Notes under the pieces: generated by a model
What the model was told of the DNA's origin: nothing
The model's database searches: none
Seen by the model: the letters and a program-made list of their open reading frames with translations, nothing else
Part shown: positions 47,375-55,608 of the stretch, piece by piece
Position numbering within the stretch: the first letter of the stretch is position 1
How the letters are laid out: every line of letters starts with the position of its first letter
Made by a program: the position numbers and the translations under genes
Source: Ruminococcus sp. Marseille-P6503
GTDB lineage: Bacteria > Bacillota > Clostridia > Oscillospirales > Ruminococcaceae
Assembly (NCBI RefSeq): GCF_900604945.1
Contig: NZ_UWPB01000002.1
Coordinates: forward strand, 682,001-746,000
Length of the DNA stretch: 64,000 nt
Direction: 5' to 3'

Positions 47375-48259
47375 TCAGCAGAGCGTAGTACCGTTGTTGT
47401 CGATGTGAAACTCGTGAACCTCCCAGCCGGAAAGCCCTGCGTTTTCAAGAGAAAATTTCATCTTGCCCGCGAAATAGGTGTTTTCCTCATCGACTATCGC
47501 CATGATAGTAGGACCGGCGCCGCTGATGTAAGCTCCGTAAGCGCCGTGAGTGTAGGCAATATCGAAAACCTCCCGGCAGTGAGGAATAAACTCCATTCTG
47601 TAAGGCTGGTGAAGCTTGTCGTGAACGGCGGTGCGCAGGTTTTCAAATTTTCCTGTCAGCAGCGAAGCGGAGAACAGGGCGGCTCTGGAAAGATTATAAA
47701 CCGCGTCGTTGTGGGAAACCTCCTTGGGAAGGCAGGCTCTTGCCTTTTCCGTTTTCAGTTCGAAGTCGGGGATTATCGCCGTAAATTTCAGCTTCGTAAA
47801 CACCTCCTGCTTTACCCAGTGAACCTTTCTTCCGTCGAAAACGGCGGTAACTATCCCTCCCAGCAGGGCAGGAGCCGTATTGTCCGGATGACCTTCTATC
47901 TGAGCGGCAAGGTCAACGAGATCGTCAGTGGTAAGAGGATTGCCCAGCATATGGTTTGCTCCGGCAAGTCCCGCCACAATACAGGCCGACGACGATCCCA
48001 GCCCTCTCGCCATAGGGATGTTGTTGGTCTGAACCAGCTTCAGACCTTCAAGCTTTCTGCCGCATACGGCGAACAGATCCTTCGCCGATATGTAAATGAG
48101 ATTCTTTTCGTCGGCAGGAATGTCCAGTCCGTCGGCGGAGGAAATATCTATCCTGTCGGATTCCTCCATCTCAACATAATTGTAAAAGGTAAGAGCAAGC
48201 CCCAGCGCGTCAAAGCCTGCGCCCAGATTTGCCGAGGTTGCGGGGATCTGTATTTTCAT
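47375..48259 (-). CDS. thrB: homoserine kinase
   Basis: A 294-residue GHMP kinase phosphorylating homoserine for threonine synthesis. The GHMP signatures are PATSANLGAGFDALGLAL near the N-terminus, PMARGLGSSSACIVAGLAGAN (ATP loop) and GAYISGAGPTIMAIVDEE near the C-terminus. AAGGAG precedes the ATG at 48259. It is the last gene of the ACT-regulator/hom/thrB cluster, 149 bp after hom; threonine synthase is not in the window. Confidence 0.96.
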   Translation of the reverse strand: MKIQIPATSANLGAGFDALGLALTFYNYVEMEESDRIDISSADGLDIPADEKNLIYISAKDLFAVCGRKLEGLKLVQTNNIPMARGLGSSSACIVAGLAGANHMLGNPLTTDDLVDLAAQIEGHPDNTAPALLGGIVTAVFDGRKVHWVKQEVFTKLKFTAIIPDFELKTEKARACLPKEVSHNDAVYNLSRAALFSASLLTGKFENLRTAVHDKLHQPYRMEFIPHCREVFDIAYTHGAYGAYISGAGPTIMAIVDEENTYFAGKMKFSLENAGLSGWEVHEFHIDNNGTTLC

Positions 48260-48408
48260 AATTGTGAAACTCCTTAATAACGCGTCAGAGGTGAAGCGTT
48301 AAAATATATACCGTGAAAATCCTAGAAAACTGATGCTTAAAGCAGATTGGATCTTTCTAGTACTTATATCGGTACGCTCTCAGGCCGCGGCTGACATTTC
48401 CGCCATAA

Positions 48409-49647
48409 TTACAGCAGTCTTATCTTGCTGGCTATTTCACAGGAATGTGAGAGTATCGTCAGATTTGTGTCAATGTCGGCTTCAACCATGTTGGGAGTAA
48501 TGAAGGCAAGCTCGTTTTCGGGTCTGCCCGCGCGTTCAATATACATCAGCTTGCCGAACATCTCGGAAATAGCCGGCTTCAGGGCGTCCGCGTCCTCAGC
48601 CTTTATGCGGACGTACATTGAAGTTTCCTGAGTCTTGTAATCAACGACATAGCTTTTGTCATGGCTGTCCTCCCAGCTCATCGCGAGGACTCTGTTATGA
48701 TGCTTAAGACAGTCTATTATATCTCCGACTACAGCGGAAGCTGTCGGCAGCTTTCCGGCGCCCTGTCCGTAGAAAAGAACATCTCCTACTCCGTCGCCAG
48801 TTACGGAAATGGCGTTGTATACGTCGTCCACCGAGGCAAGAAGATTGCTCTTTGAAACCAGTCTGGGGCATACGATGGCGGATACATGACCCTCGCCCGC
48901 CGGCTTTACCGAGCCTATCAGCTTGATAGCATATCCGGCGTTTTCGGCATACTCAACGTCGTCCAGCGTAATGCGGGAAATTCCGGAGCAGTGAACCGTT
49001 TCGGGATATATCTGCTTTCCGTATGCGAGAGAACCGAGAATACATATCTTGCGGCAGGCGTCGTGACCCTCAACGTCGGCAGTGGGGTCCTTTTCCGCAT
49101 AGCCCAGCTCCTGAGCCATTTTAAGCGCGGACTCAAAGTCCATCTGATCCTTTATCATTTTTGACAGTATAAAATTAGTGGTACCGTTTAATATGCCGGA
49201 AATCTGCTCGATCTCGTTTCCGGCAAGGCATTTATTGAGCGGTCTGATGATCGGTATACCGCCGCCTACGCTTGCCTCAAAAAGATAGTTGCAGTTGTGC
49301 GCTCTTGCAATTGAAAGCAGCTCCGCGCCATGGGTAGCCACAAGCTCCTTGTTTGACGTAACGACGCTCTTTCCGCGTTCAAGCAGCTTTTTGGTGTATT
49401 CATAGGCGAAGGTTGCGCCTCCCACTACCTCGGCTACCACCTCTATTTCCTCGTCGTTCAATATAACGTTGAAATCCTTGACAAGCTTGTCCTCAAAGGG
49501 ATCGCCGGGGAAATCCCTCAGATCGCAGATATATTTAATATCGCAGTCTCTTCCTACCTTTTTTGAAATAGATTCTTTGTTCTTTTCAAAAAGCTCAACA
49601 GTTCCGGAGCCTACCACTCCGTAACCGATAATACCAACCTTACTCAT
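48409..49647 (-). CDS. hom: homoserine dehydrogenase
   Basis: A 412-residue homoserine dehydrogenase. It has the NAD(P) fold VGIIGYGVVGSGTVELFEKN, the VVEVVGG-type segment, ANKELVATHG region (VTSNKELVATHGAELL), the catalytic EASVGGGIPIIRPL and GILNGTTNFILSKM, and DPTADVEGHDACRKICILGSLA. The C-terminal part (about 330-412) is an ACT-type regulatory domain. AAAGGAATGG precedes the ATG at 49647. It lies 67 bp after the ACT-domain regulator gene and is expected to share its transcript. Confidence 0.96.
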   Translation of the reverse strand: MSKVGIIGYGVVGSGTVELFEKNKESISKKVGRDCDIKYICDLRDFPGDPFEDKLVKDFNVILNDEEIEVVAEVVGGATFAYEYTKKLLERGKSVVTSNKELVATHGAELLSIARAHNCNYLFEASVGGGIPIIRPLNKCLAGNEIEQISGILNGTTNFILSKMIKDQMDFESALKMAQELGYAEKDPTADVEGHDACRKICILGSLAYGKQIYPETVHCSGISRITLDDVEYAENAGYAIKLIGSVKPAGEGHVSAIVCPRLVSKSNLLASVDDVYNAISVTGDGVGDVLFYGQGAGKLPTASAVVGDIIDCLKHHNRVLAMSWEDSHDKSYVVDYKTQETSMYVRIKAEDADALKPAISEMFGKLMYIERAGRPENELAFITPNMVEADIDTNLTILSHSCEIASKIRLL

Positions 49648-49713
49648 AAATTATACCATTCCTTTCATTCAAAAGCACAGCTCTGTATTCCGCTGTTCTG
49701 TATTGAATATTAT

Positions 49714-50160
49714 TTATTCTCCCGATATTATTTTGACGTCTACAACTCCGTCCGTTTTTGAAAGCTCGCTTCGCAGGGCGGCAGTGCTTACGGTTTCGTA
49801 CTCCAGCCTTACTGATATCGTTACGGTTGCGACTGAATCGATAGGTATATTCTGATTTATCGTCAGAATATTGGCGTTAAGCTCATACAGCTTTGAAATT
49901 ATTGAAGAAAGCACGCCCTTTTCATCTCTCAGCAGGCAGTATACCGATACGATCTTATTGGTAAACTGCTCTTCGTAATTAAATACGGAATCCTTGTATT
50001 TGTAATATGCGCTCCGTGAAATTCCCGCCACTCTGCAGGCCTCCGCCGATGTGGAAGCTATTCCGGAAGCCCTGAGCCGTTTGGCTTCAAGCACCTTTGA
50101 GATTATTTCCGGCAGAACCTCGGAGCTTACGATTACCAGCTTTCTTTCATTGTCCGACAA
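49714..50160 (-). CDS. ACT domain-containing protein (PheB/UPF0735 type)
   Basis: A 148-residue protein of the UPF0735/PheB family. It combines an N-terminal helix-turn-helix-like segment (KVLEAKRLRASGIASTSAEACRVAGISRSAYYKYKDSVF) with a C-terminal ACT domain (IVSVYCLLRDEKGVLSSIISKLYELNANILTINQNIPIDSVATVTISVRL). Such proteins are thought to regulate amino acid synthesis genes in response to an amino acid. I place the start at TTG 50160 because GGGGGTGG lies about nine bases upstream and no ATG is near. It heads the hom-thrB cluster. Confidence 0.85.
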   Translation of the reverse strand: MSDNERKLVIVSSEVLPEIISKVLEAKRLRASGIASTSAEACRVAGISRSAYYKYKDSVFNYEEQFTNKIVSVYCLLRDEKGVLSSIISKLYELNANILTINQNIPIDSVATVTISVRLEYETVSTAALRSELSKTDGVVDVKIISGE

Positions 50161-50204
50161 AATAAGTCCACCCCCAACAAACAGGTGTATTTGCGATAAA
50201 TACA

Positions 50205-50233
50205 AATATATCATGTTTTTTGTTGTTTGTCAA
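50205..50233 (-). promoter_or_regulatory. promoter of the ACT/hom/thrB operon
   Basis: TTGACA (50233-50228) and TATATT (50210-50205) with 17 bp between, ending in TGA. Confidence 0.8.
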
Positions 50234-50430
50234 GGTAAGAGGATAAAATTAACTGACAAATTTAATGTCCGGCGGATTTATTTGCTGTGCAATATTCACA
50301 ATTCTTTTCAGTAGGGGTCGTCCCGCAAAAATATTTGTCATTAATTAATAAATAGTCTGCTCAATGAAACGTGAAAACAGTCAAAATAACCAAAAAGCTT
50401 TTAAAAAGCTAAAGTTTTGACCTTGCTTTC
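50234..50430. other. intergenic between divergent ACT and V-ATPase operons
   Basis: No gene seen. AT-rich with no clear hairpin. Confidence 0.4.
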
Positions 50431-50459
50431 TTGAAAAAAATCCGCAAGTGTTGTACAAT
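50431..50459 (+). promoter_or_regulatory. promoter of the V-ATPase operon
   Basis: TTGAAA at 50431-50436 and TACAAT at 50454-50459 with 17 bp between; start codon 33 bp downstream. Confidence 0.65.
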
Positions 50460-50491
50460 AACTATATATTCGGCTTTAAAGGGTGGATTTT

Positions 50492-50797
50492 ATGGATATA
50501 ATTGCTGAAATACTTAATACCGAGAAGATCGCCGAGGACAGGCTTAAAGCCGCCGAAGAGGAAAAGCTGCGGATCATAAATGAAACGGCTCAGGCGGAGG
50601 AAAGGCTTCAAAGCGAGGCGGAGAAAGAAATAAACAGCTACAGGGCTTCAAAGCAGACTGAAACCGACGCCGCGATAGAAAAGCTGGTAAGCGGTATCAA
50701 CGCCGAATGCGGCGAAAGAATAAGCGGACTTGACCGGCTTTATGAAAAAAATCATGCCGATTGGGAAAACGGGATTTTTGAGCGCATTGTGACCTAG
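50492..50797 (+). CDS. V-type ATPase subunit G/H (peripheral stalk)
   Basis: A 101-residue, highly charged, entirely coiled-coil protein (ILNTEKIAEDRLKAAEEEKLRIINETAQAEERLQSEAEKEINSYRASKQTETDAAIEKL), which fits the G/H subunit that pairs with subunit E in the peripheral stalk. Position at the head of the V-ATPase operon supports this; sequence alone would not prove it. ATG 50492 follows AAAGGGTGG; an in-frame GTG at 50483 lies inside that site and is less likely. A gap of 210 bp separates it from subunit C. Confidence 0.7.
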   Translation: MDIIAEILNTEKIAEDRLKAAEEEKLRIINETAQAEERLQSEAEKEINSYRASKQTETDAAIEKLVSGINAECGERISGLDRLYEKNHADWENGIFERIVT

Positions 50798-50866
50798 GCG
50801 GATAACGCCTGAGTTCAGGGGTAAATATTTTAATTCAGCAGGATTTGTCCTTCTCTGCTCATTACA

Positions 50867-50883
50867 GGCGGCTTTAAGCCGCC
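50867..50883 (+). repeat. GC-rich hairpin between subunit G and C genes
   Basis: GGCGGCTTTAAGCCGCC is a perfect palindrome in the 210-bp gap after the first V-ATPase gene. The T-tract that would make it a terminator is weak. It may mark a processing or attenuation site. Confidence 0.5.
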
Positions 50884-51007
50884 CTTGTCACGTTTGAAAA
50901 GCGGCATATCCTCATATCCGAAAATAATTCGGCGATACCGCAGCGCCGGCTGTTTATACCTGAGCTGCCGTACGGTATCTTAAATTAATGCGTAAGGAGG
51001 GCTTCGA

Positions 51008-52045
51008 TTGCTTGAGAGCTGTTCGACCAATGCTACGGTCACTAAAATAAGGGCTATCCACGGTACAATGCTCAAATGCGGTAATTATCATGAAATGGTA
51101 AGCATGAGAAGCGTGCCGGAGGTTGCCGAATATCTCCGGAGATCTCCCAGATTCAGAGAGGTTCTGGGTGATGTGGATCCCAATACGGTTCATAGGGGAT
51201 TTCTTGAGAGTCTGCTTAATAAGGCGAACTTTGATACCTATGTAAGACTTTGCAGTTTTCAGGGGCTTGACAAGGTACCGTTTTATAATTTTATTATACA
51301 GAAAAGAGAATGCGAGCAGCTGCTTAATTTGGTAAATGCCTTAAATTCAGGGCTAGACCGGAAGTTTATCGAGGAGCTTCCGGGATATGTGATACGCCAT
51401 TCGGAGCTTGACCTGCTTTCGCTTTCGGAGGCTTCCGATTTTGACGATATTCTCCTGAAGCTGAGAGGCACGCCTTATTACAGGGTTATGCGCTCGGTTG
51501 GGCGTTCGGAGGACGGAAAGGCGGATTATACCGACTGTGAGCTTAAGCTGCGTACTTTTTATTATAAACGTCTGATCGGGTACATTGAAAAGGATTTACG
51601 CGCTTCAGATGAAAGAGAGCTTAAAAAGCTGATTTTCAGCGAGGTGGATACGATCAATATTATCAACGCTTACAGACTGAAAGCATTTTTCGGCTATACT
51701 CCCGAACAGATAAGAAAGAGCCAGCTGCCGTTTACCAAAACGGGGAAAAGCCGCATGAACCTGCTTTATGAAAGCGATACTCCGCGGGAGATGATCTCCA
51801 GGCTGGAGAAAACGGTCTACGGCAGAGGCTTTCAGGGAGAATATGAGCATATTGAAACAAAGGTCAATTCATATACCTATCAGCTTATGAAGCATACGGT
51901 GTCCGTATCCACTTCGGCGCCTGTAGCGATCTACGCTTTTATGAAGCTGTGCGATATAGAGGTAAATAATATTGTGCATATAATCGAGGGAGTAAGATAC
52001 GACGTCGATCCGGCAATGCTGGAGGGAAAGCTGATTATATGCTGA
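51008..52045 (+). CDS. V-type ATP synthase subunit C
   Basis: A 345-residue subunit C (V0D/AC39-like), the funnel-shaped central-stalk adaptor linking the rotor shaft to the membrane ring. Family-like stretches are VTKIRAIHGTMLKCGNYHEMVSMRSVPEVAEYLRRSPRFREVL, the middle LKLRTFYYKRLIGYIEKDL and C-terminal VSTSAPVAIYAFMKLCDIEVNNIVHIIEGVRY. The start is TTG 51008: AAGGAGG is seven bases upstream and the next in-frame ATG lies inside the conserved region. It is 48 bp before subunit I. Confidence 0.9.
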   Translation: MLESCSTNATVTKIRAIHGTMLKCGNYHEMVSMRSVPEVAEYLRRSPRFREVLGDVDPNTVHRGFLESLLNKANFDTYVRLCSFQGLDKVPFYNFIIQKRECEQLLNLVNALNSGLDRKFIEELPGYVIRHSELDLLSLSEASDFDDILLKLRGTPYYRVMRSVGRSEDGKADYTDCELKLRTFYYKRLIGYIEKDLRASDERELKKLIFSEVDTINIINAYRLKAFFGYTPEQIRKSQLPFTKTGKSRMNLLYESDTPREMISRLEKTVYGRGFQGEYEHIETKVNSYTYQLMKHTVSVSTSAPVAIYAFMKLCDIEVNNIVHIIEGVRYDVDPAMLEGKLIIC

Positions 52046-52093
52046 TTTTTCTGAGGAAACGCTTTGGCGTATTCACGGGAAAGGAGAAAAGAA

Positions 52094-54046
52094 ATGGCTA
52101 TAGAAGAAATGGAGCTTGTTACTATCGTCGGGCTTATGAGCGAGCTTGATTCGGTTCTGCTCAAATGCTGTGAAAGCGGCTGCTTTCATATGGAGCCTGC
52201 CTTTGTGTCCGCCTCCGAAAGCCACGGACTCAAGCTTCTGAACGATAAAAATCCTTACGACGTACCTCTTAAGGGTCTGGCTTCGATAGCGACTTCGCTT
52301 GGAATAAAGCTGAAGGAAACTGATTTTTCAGATTGCGCTCTTGAAAGCGGAGAGGATTTCAGCTTATTCTGCGACCGTCTGGAAAAACCGCTGGCTGAGC
52401 TGTCGGAAAAGAAACAGAAGGCGCTTCAGATAATTTCCGAGAGAAAGGGAGCCGTTATCCAGCTGAATCATCTCAAGGGCCTGAACGAGGAGTTTGACAG
52501 AATATTCAGCTGCCGCCACGTTGCGGTAAGAGTTGGAAAGCTTCCGCTTGAAAGCCGTGAAAAGCTGGAATTTTACGATCAGGAATTTTTCTTTGTTCCG
52601 TTCGATACGGACAGAAGCTTCTGCTGGGGAATGTATTTCTGTCCCCGCGAAATCAAGGATATTGTGGACGATCTTTTTAAGTCCATGTATTTTGAAAGAA
52701 TAGTTATTCCGGATTTTGTAACTGGAAATACCGCGGAGGCGTTTGAACGTCTTAACGCTGAGATCGGCGAGAATGTCCGAATGGCGGAAGAATATGACGA
52801 AAGCCTTTCCGATTTTGCGAAAGAACATGAGGACGAGATACAGCGGGCGTTCACCAAGCTTAAATTCAAGCACGACACTTTCGATCTGAGGAAAAACGTA
52901 GGCGCGCTAAAGGACAAGATATATATAAAGGGATTTATACCGAAAAAAAATCACAAAAGCTTTGAAAAGCTGTTTGAAGACAGCAGAACAGTGTCGGTAG
53001 TGTATATGCCGCCTGACGCTGACGCTTCCTGCACTCCGCCGACGGTGCTGAAAAATTCATGGTTTACCAGACCCTTCGGTATGCTTGTGGAAATGTACGG
53101 GCTTCCGGACTACGGCGGATTTAATCCGACAGGCTTCGTCGCGATAACCTATTCGCTGCTGTTCGGAATAATGTTCGGCGATCTTGGTCAGGGCTTTCTG
53201 GTATTCCTGCTCGGTTTGTTCGTCGGACGGAAGATGTCCCCCCAGATGGGAGGGATGATGTCGAGAGTGGGAATCTCAAGCATGATCTTCGGCACGCTTT
53301 ACGGCTCGGTATTCGGATTTGAAGAGCTGCTTGATCCTGTATATGAAAGTCTGGGAATAGATTTTCTTCCGCTTAAAATCTTCAAGCAGACAAACTTTAT
53401 ACTGCTTACCGCGGTCGCTATAGGAATAGCGCTGATAGTCGTTTCAATAATCATCAATATTTATGTGGGCTTTAAGCAGAAGGACTATGAGAGGGCGGTA
53501 TTCGGCTGCAACGGCATAGCCGGGCTTGTGTTCTATACCTCCGTAGTTGTCGGAGTGGTCGGAACAATGCTGATGGATATTCATGTTATGTCAACGCCCT
53601 TCGTAATTTTTCTTATAGTGATACCCGCGCTGTGTATTTTTTGCAGGGTTCCGTTTGCGGCAGTGATGAAATACAGGGAATTCAGGCTCTCCGAGGACGG
53701 AGAAAAGATGACGGTAGGAAACTTTATCGTTGAAAACTTCTTTGAGATGTTTGAATATGTCCTGAGCTACGTTTCAAATACCATGTCCTTTCTGAGAGTA
53801 GGAGGCTTCGTGCTTTCCCACGCCGGAATGATGCTTGTTGTAATGACGCTTATGGACGGGGCCGCGTTGGCGGCTCAGCCGCTGGTAGCGGTTGTGGGAA
53901 ACGCTTTCGTTATGGTCATGGAGGGCATGATAGTTGCCATTCAGATAATCAGGCTGGAATTTTACGAGATATTCTCTCGCTTCTACGACGGAAACGGGAA
54001 ACCCTTTGACCCGATCGGAGTCAGATTCTCTCCGCAGGTCGATTGA
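52094..54046 (+). CDS. V-type ATP synthase subunit I (stator a-subunit)
   Basis: A 650-residue subunit I/a, the membrane stator carrying the ion half-channels. A soluble N-terminal arm of coiled coils (about residues 1-320) is followed by seven to eight membrane helices (about 350-640). Recognised elements are PTVLKNSWFTRPFGMLVEMYGLPDYGGFNPTGFVAITYSLLFGIMFGDLGQG, the core helix region around residues 540-640 with SNTMSFLRVGGFVLSHAGM (conserved Arg) and EGMIVAIQIIRLEFYEIFSRFY. ATG 52094 follows AAGGAGAAAAG. Confidence 0.95.
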   Translation: MAIEEMELVTIVGLMSELDSVLLKCCESGCFHMEPAFVSASESHGLKLLNDKNPYDVPLKGLASIATSLGIKLKETDFSDCALESGEDFSLFCDRLEKPLAELSEKKQKALQIISERKGAVIQLNHLKGLNEEFDRIFSCRHVAVRVGKLPLESREKLEFYDQEFFFVPFDTDRSFCWGMYFCPREIKDIVDDLFKSMYFERIVIPDFVTGNTAEAFERLNAEIGENVRMAEEYDESLSDFAKEHEDEIQRAFTKLKFKHDTFDLRKNVGALKDKIYIKGFIPKKNHKSFEKLFEDSRTVSVVYMPPDADASCTPPTVLKNSWFTRPFGMLVEMYGLPDYGGFNPTGFVAITYSLLFGIMFGDLGQGFLVFLLGLFVGRKMSPQMGGMMSRVGISSMIFGTLYGSVFGFEELLDPVYESLGIDFLPLKIFKQTNFILLTAVAIGIALIVVSIIINIYVGFKQKDYERAVFGCNGIAGLVFYTSVVVGVVGTMLMDIHVMSTPFVIFLIVIPALCIFCRVPFAAVMKYREFRLSEDGEKMTVGNFIVENFFEMFEYVLSYVSNTMSFLRVGGFVLSHAGMMLVVMTLMDGAALAAQPLVAVVGNAFVMVMEGMIVAIQIIRLEFYEIFSRFYDGNGKPFDPIGVRFSPQVD

Positions 54047-54078
54047 TATATTAATACATTGTTTTGGAGGAATTTGTT

Positions 54079-54531
54079 ATGCTTAAATTATTTCTTTTAC
54101 CGCTTGCAGCGGTTGTTCTTCTGTGCGTGCCGTTTGTTTTCATGGCAAAGAAAATAAAAAGCGGTAAATCGCCGAAAGGCGCGTTTATCGGAAACCTCTG
54201 TACCTTTGCCGGAGTTATGGGTCTTGGCGTTATACTGCCGCTGGGCGGCTTCGTTTCAGCGGCGGCGGACGAGGGCAGCGTTATTGCGGCTCTTTCTACA
54301 GGCGCCGGACTCGGCTATCTCGCGGCCGCGCTTGCGGTAGGACTTTCCTGTATAGGAGCGGGTATCGCCGTTGCGGCGGGCGCTCCGGCGGCAATAGGGG
54401 CTGTTTCGGAGGATCCCAAGGCGTTCGTTAAGGCGCTTATATTCGTTGTTCTCGGCGAAGGTATCGCGCTTTACGGACTGCTTATCGCTATTCTGATAAT
54501 CTCAAATATGGGAACCCTGCTGGGCATATAA
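54079..54531 (+). CDS. V-type ATP synthase subunit K (proteolipid c ring)
   Basis: A 150-residue proteolipid with four hydrophobic helices, equivalent to a duplicated c-subunit hairpin. Only the last helix carries the ion-binding carboxylate (VVLGEGIALYGLLIAILI, Glu near residue 131), which is typical of V-type K subunits. The glycine-rich GLSCIGAGIAVAAGAPAAIGA helix packs the ring. ATG 54079 follows TTGGAGGAAT. It begins 32 bp after subunit I. Whether the ring carries Na+ or H+ is not settled by the sequence. Confidence 0.92.
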   Translation: MLKLFLLPLAAVVLLCVPFVFMAKKIKSGKSPKGAFIGNLCTFAGVMGLGVILPLGGFVSAAADEGSVIAALSTGAGLGYLAAALAVGLSCIGAGIAVAAGAPAAIGAVSEDPKAFVKALIFVVLGEGIALYGLLIAILIISNMGTLLGI

Positions 54532-54556
54532 ATCGATCAGAAACGGAGGCGCGTCC

Positions 54557-54892
54557 ATGTGCGGCTGCGCATGGGAATTTATTATGAAGTTTTATCTTAT
54601 AAGCGACAATATAGATACCCAGATCGGAATGCGTCTTGCAGGCGTCGAGGGCGTCGTGGCTCATACCTCGCAGGAGGTTTCAGCGGCTCTTGACAGCGCT
54701 ATGGAGATGGAGAATGTGGGAGTCGTACTGATGACCGAGCTGGCGGTAAAGCAATGCCGCGAAAAGGTCTACGGCTATAAGCTCAGCAGAAAGCTTCCGC
54801 TTATAGTGGAGATACCCGACAGACACGCGACCTCCAGAATTTCCGATACTATTTCAAGGTATCTGAGAGAAGCTGTCGGAATCAAGCTTTGA
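54557..54892 (+). CDS. V-type ATP synthase subunit F
   Basis: A 111-residue subunit F, the small Rossmann-like rotor component (FYLISDNIDTQIGMRLAGVEGVVAHTSQEVSAALDSAMEMENVGVVLMTELA...PLIVEIPD). ATG 54557 has a strong GGAGG seven bases upstream; the conserved protein start MKFYLISDN is nine codons later at ATG 54584 with only GGGA before it. I give the longer form, but the shorter may be the real product. Confidence 0.88.
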   Translation: MCGCAWEFIMKFYLISDNIDTQIGMRLAGVEGVVAHTSQEVSAALDSAMEMENVGVVLMTELAVKQCREKVYGYKLSRKLPLIVEIPDRHATSRISDTISRYLREAVGIKL

Positions 54893-54995
54893 TTTTTATT
54901 TCTGGGGCAGAACCAAACGCCGGATCGGACGCCTGCGCGAAAACACGGCGGCAGACCGATCGTCTAATCTAAGGATTGAAATGAGTTGATAAACG

Positions 54996-55592
54996 ATGAC
55001 AGACGAAGCACAGAAGCTGCGCCGTTTTAAGGACGCGGTTTATACCGAAGCCGAGGGAAAGGTAAACAAGCTTATTTCCGAGGCGCGCAGCGAAAAGGAC
55101 GCAAAGCTTAAAGAGGCGCGTGAAAGCGTGAGCAGCCGTATTTCTGAGGAAAAGCTGCGGATCGACAAGGAACAGCGGCAGCGGCTTACCAGAGAGGTTT
55201 CAGCGGCGAGGCTTGAAGCTCAGCGCAGGATTTTGCTTCATAGAGAGGAGCTTTCCGGCAGGGTTTTTGAAAACGTAAAAAAGCGGCTTGAGGATTTCAG
55301 AAACAGCGGCGGCTACAGCGTATGGCTGGAAAGAGCCGTTATGACGGCAAGAGAACAGTATCCGGAACAAACGGGCGTAATAATCCTTTCTCCTGCCGAT
55401 GAAAAATACGCCGCAAAGCTGAAAAGCGTTTCGGGTTTTGAAGCAGAGGCTGATCCGTCCATACTGCTGGGCGGAGTAAGCGTGCGGTTTGATAATATAA
55501 ACGTGGTTATCGACTGCACATTTGATTCCGCGCTGGAGGAGGAATCGGAAAGCTTCTGCCGTACTGCCGGTCTGGCGGTAGGACAGGAATAA
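54996..55592 (+). CDS. V-type ATP synthase subunit E (peripheral stalk)
   Basis: A 198-residue subunit E. The N-terminal 110 residues form a charged coiled coil (RRFKDAVYTEAEGKVNKLISEARSEKDAKLKEARESVSSRISEEK...), and the C-terminal part is the globular head that binds A/B (TGVIILSPADEKYAAKL, LLGGVSVRFDNINVVIDCTFDSALEEE). It pairs with the G-like subunit as stator. The ribosome binding site before ATG 54996 is weak (AAGGATTG). It ends 16 bp before subunit A. Confidence 0.92.
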   Translation: MTDEAQKLRRFKDAVYTEAEGKVNKLISEARSEKDAKLKEARESVSSRISEEKLRIDKEQRQRLTREVSAARLEAQRRILLHREELSGRVFENVKKRLEDFRNSGGYSVWLERAVMTAREQYPEQTGVIILSPADEKYAAKLKSVSGFEAEADPSILLGGVSVRFDNINVVIDCTFDSALEEESESFCRTAGLAVGQE

Positions 55593-55608
55593 CTGGGAGA
55601 TTTTCGGT

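Noticed and set aside
47405-48277. 290-residue open frame opposite thrB
   Set aside because: Antisense of a clear homoserine kinase gene.
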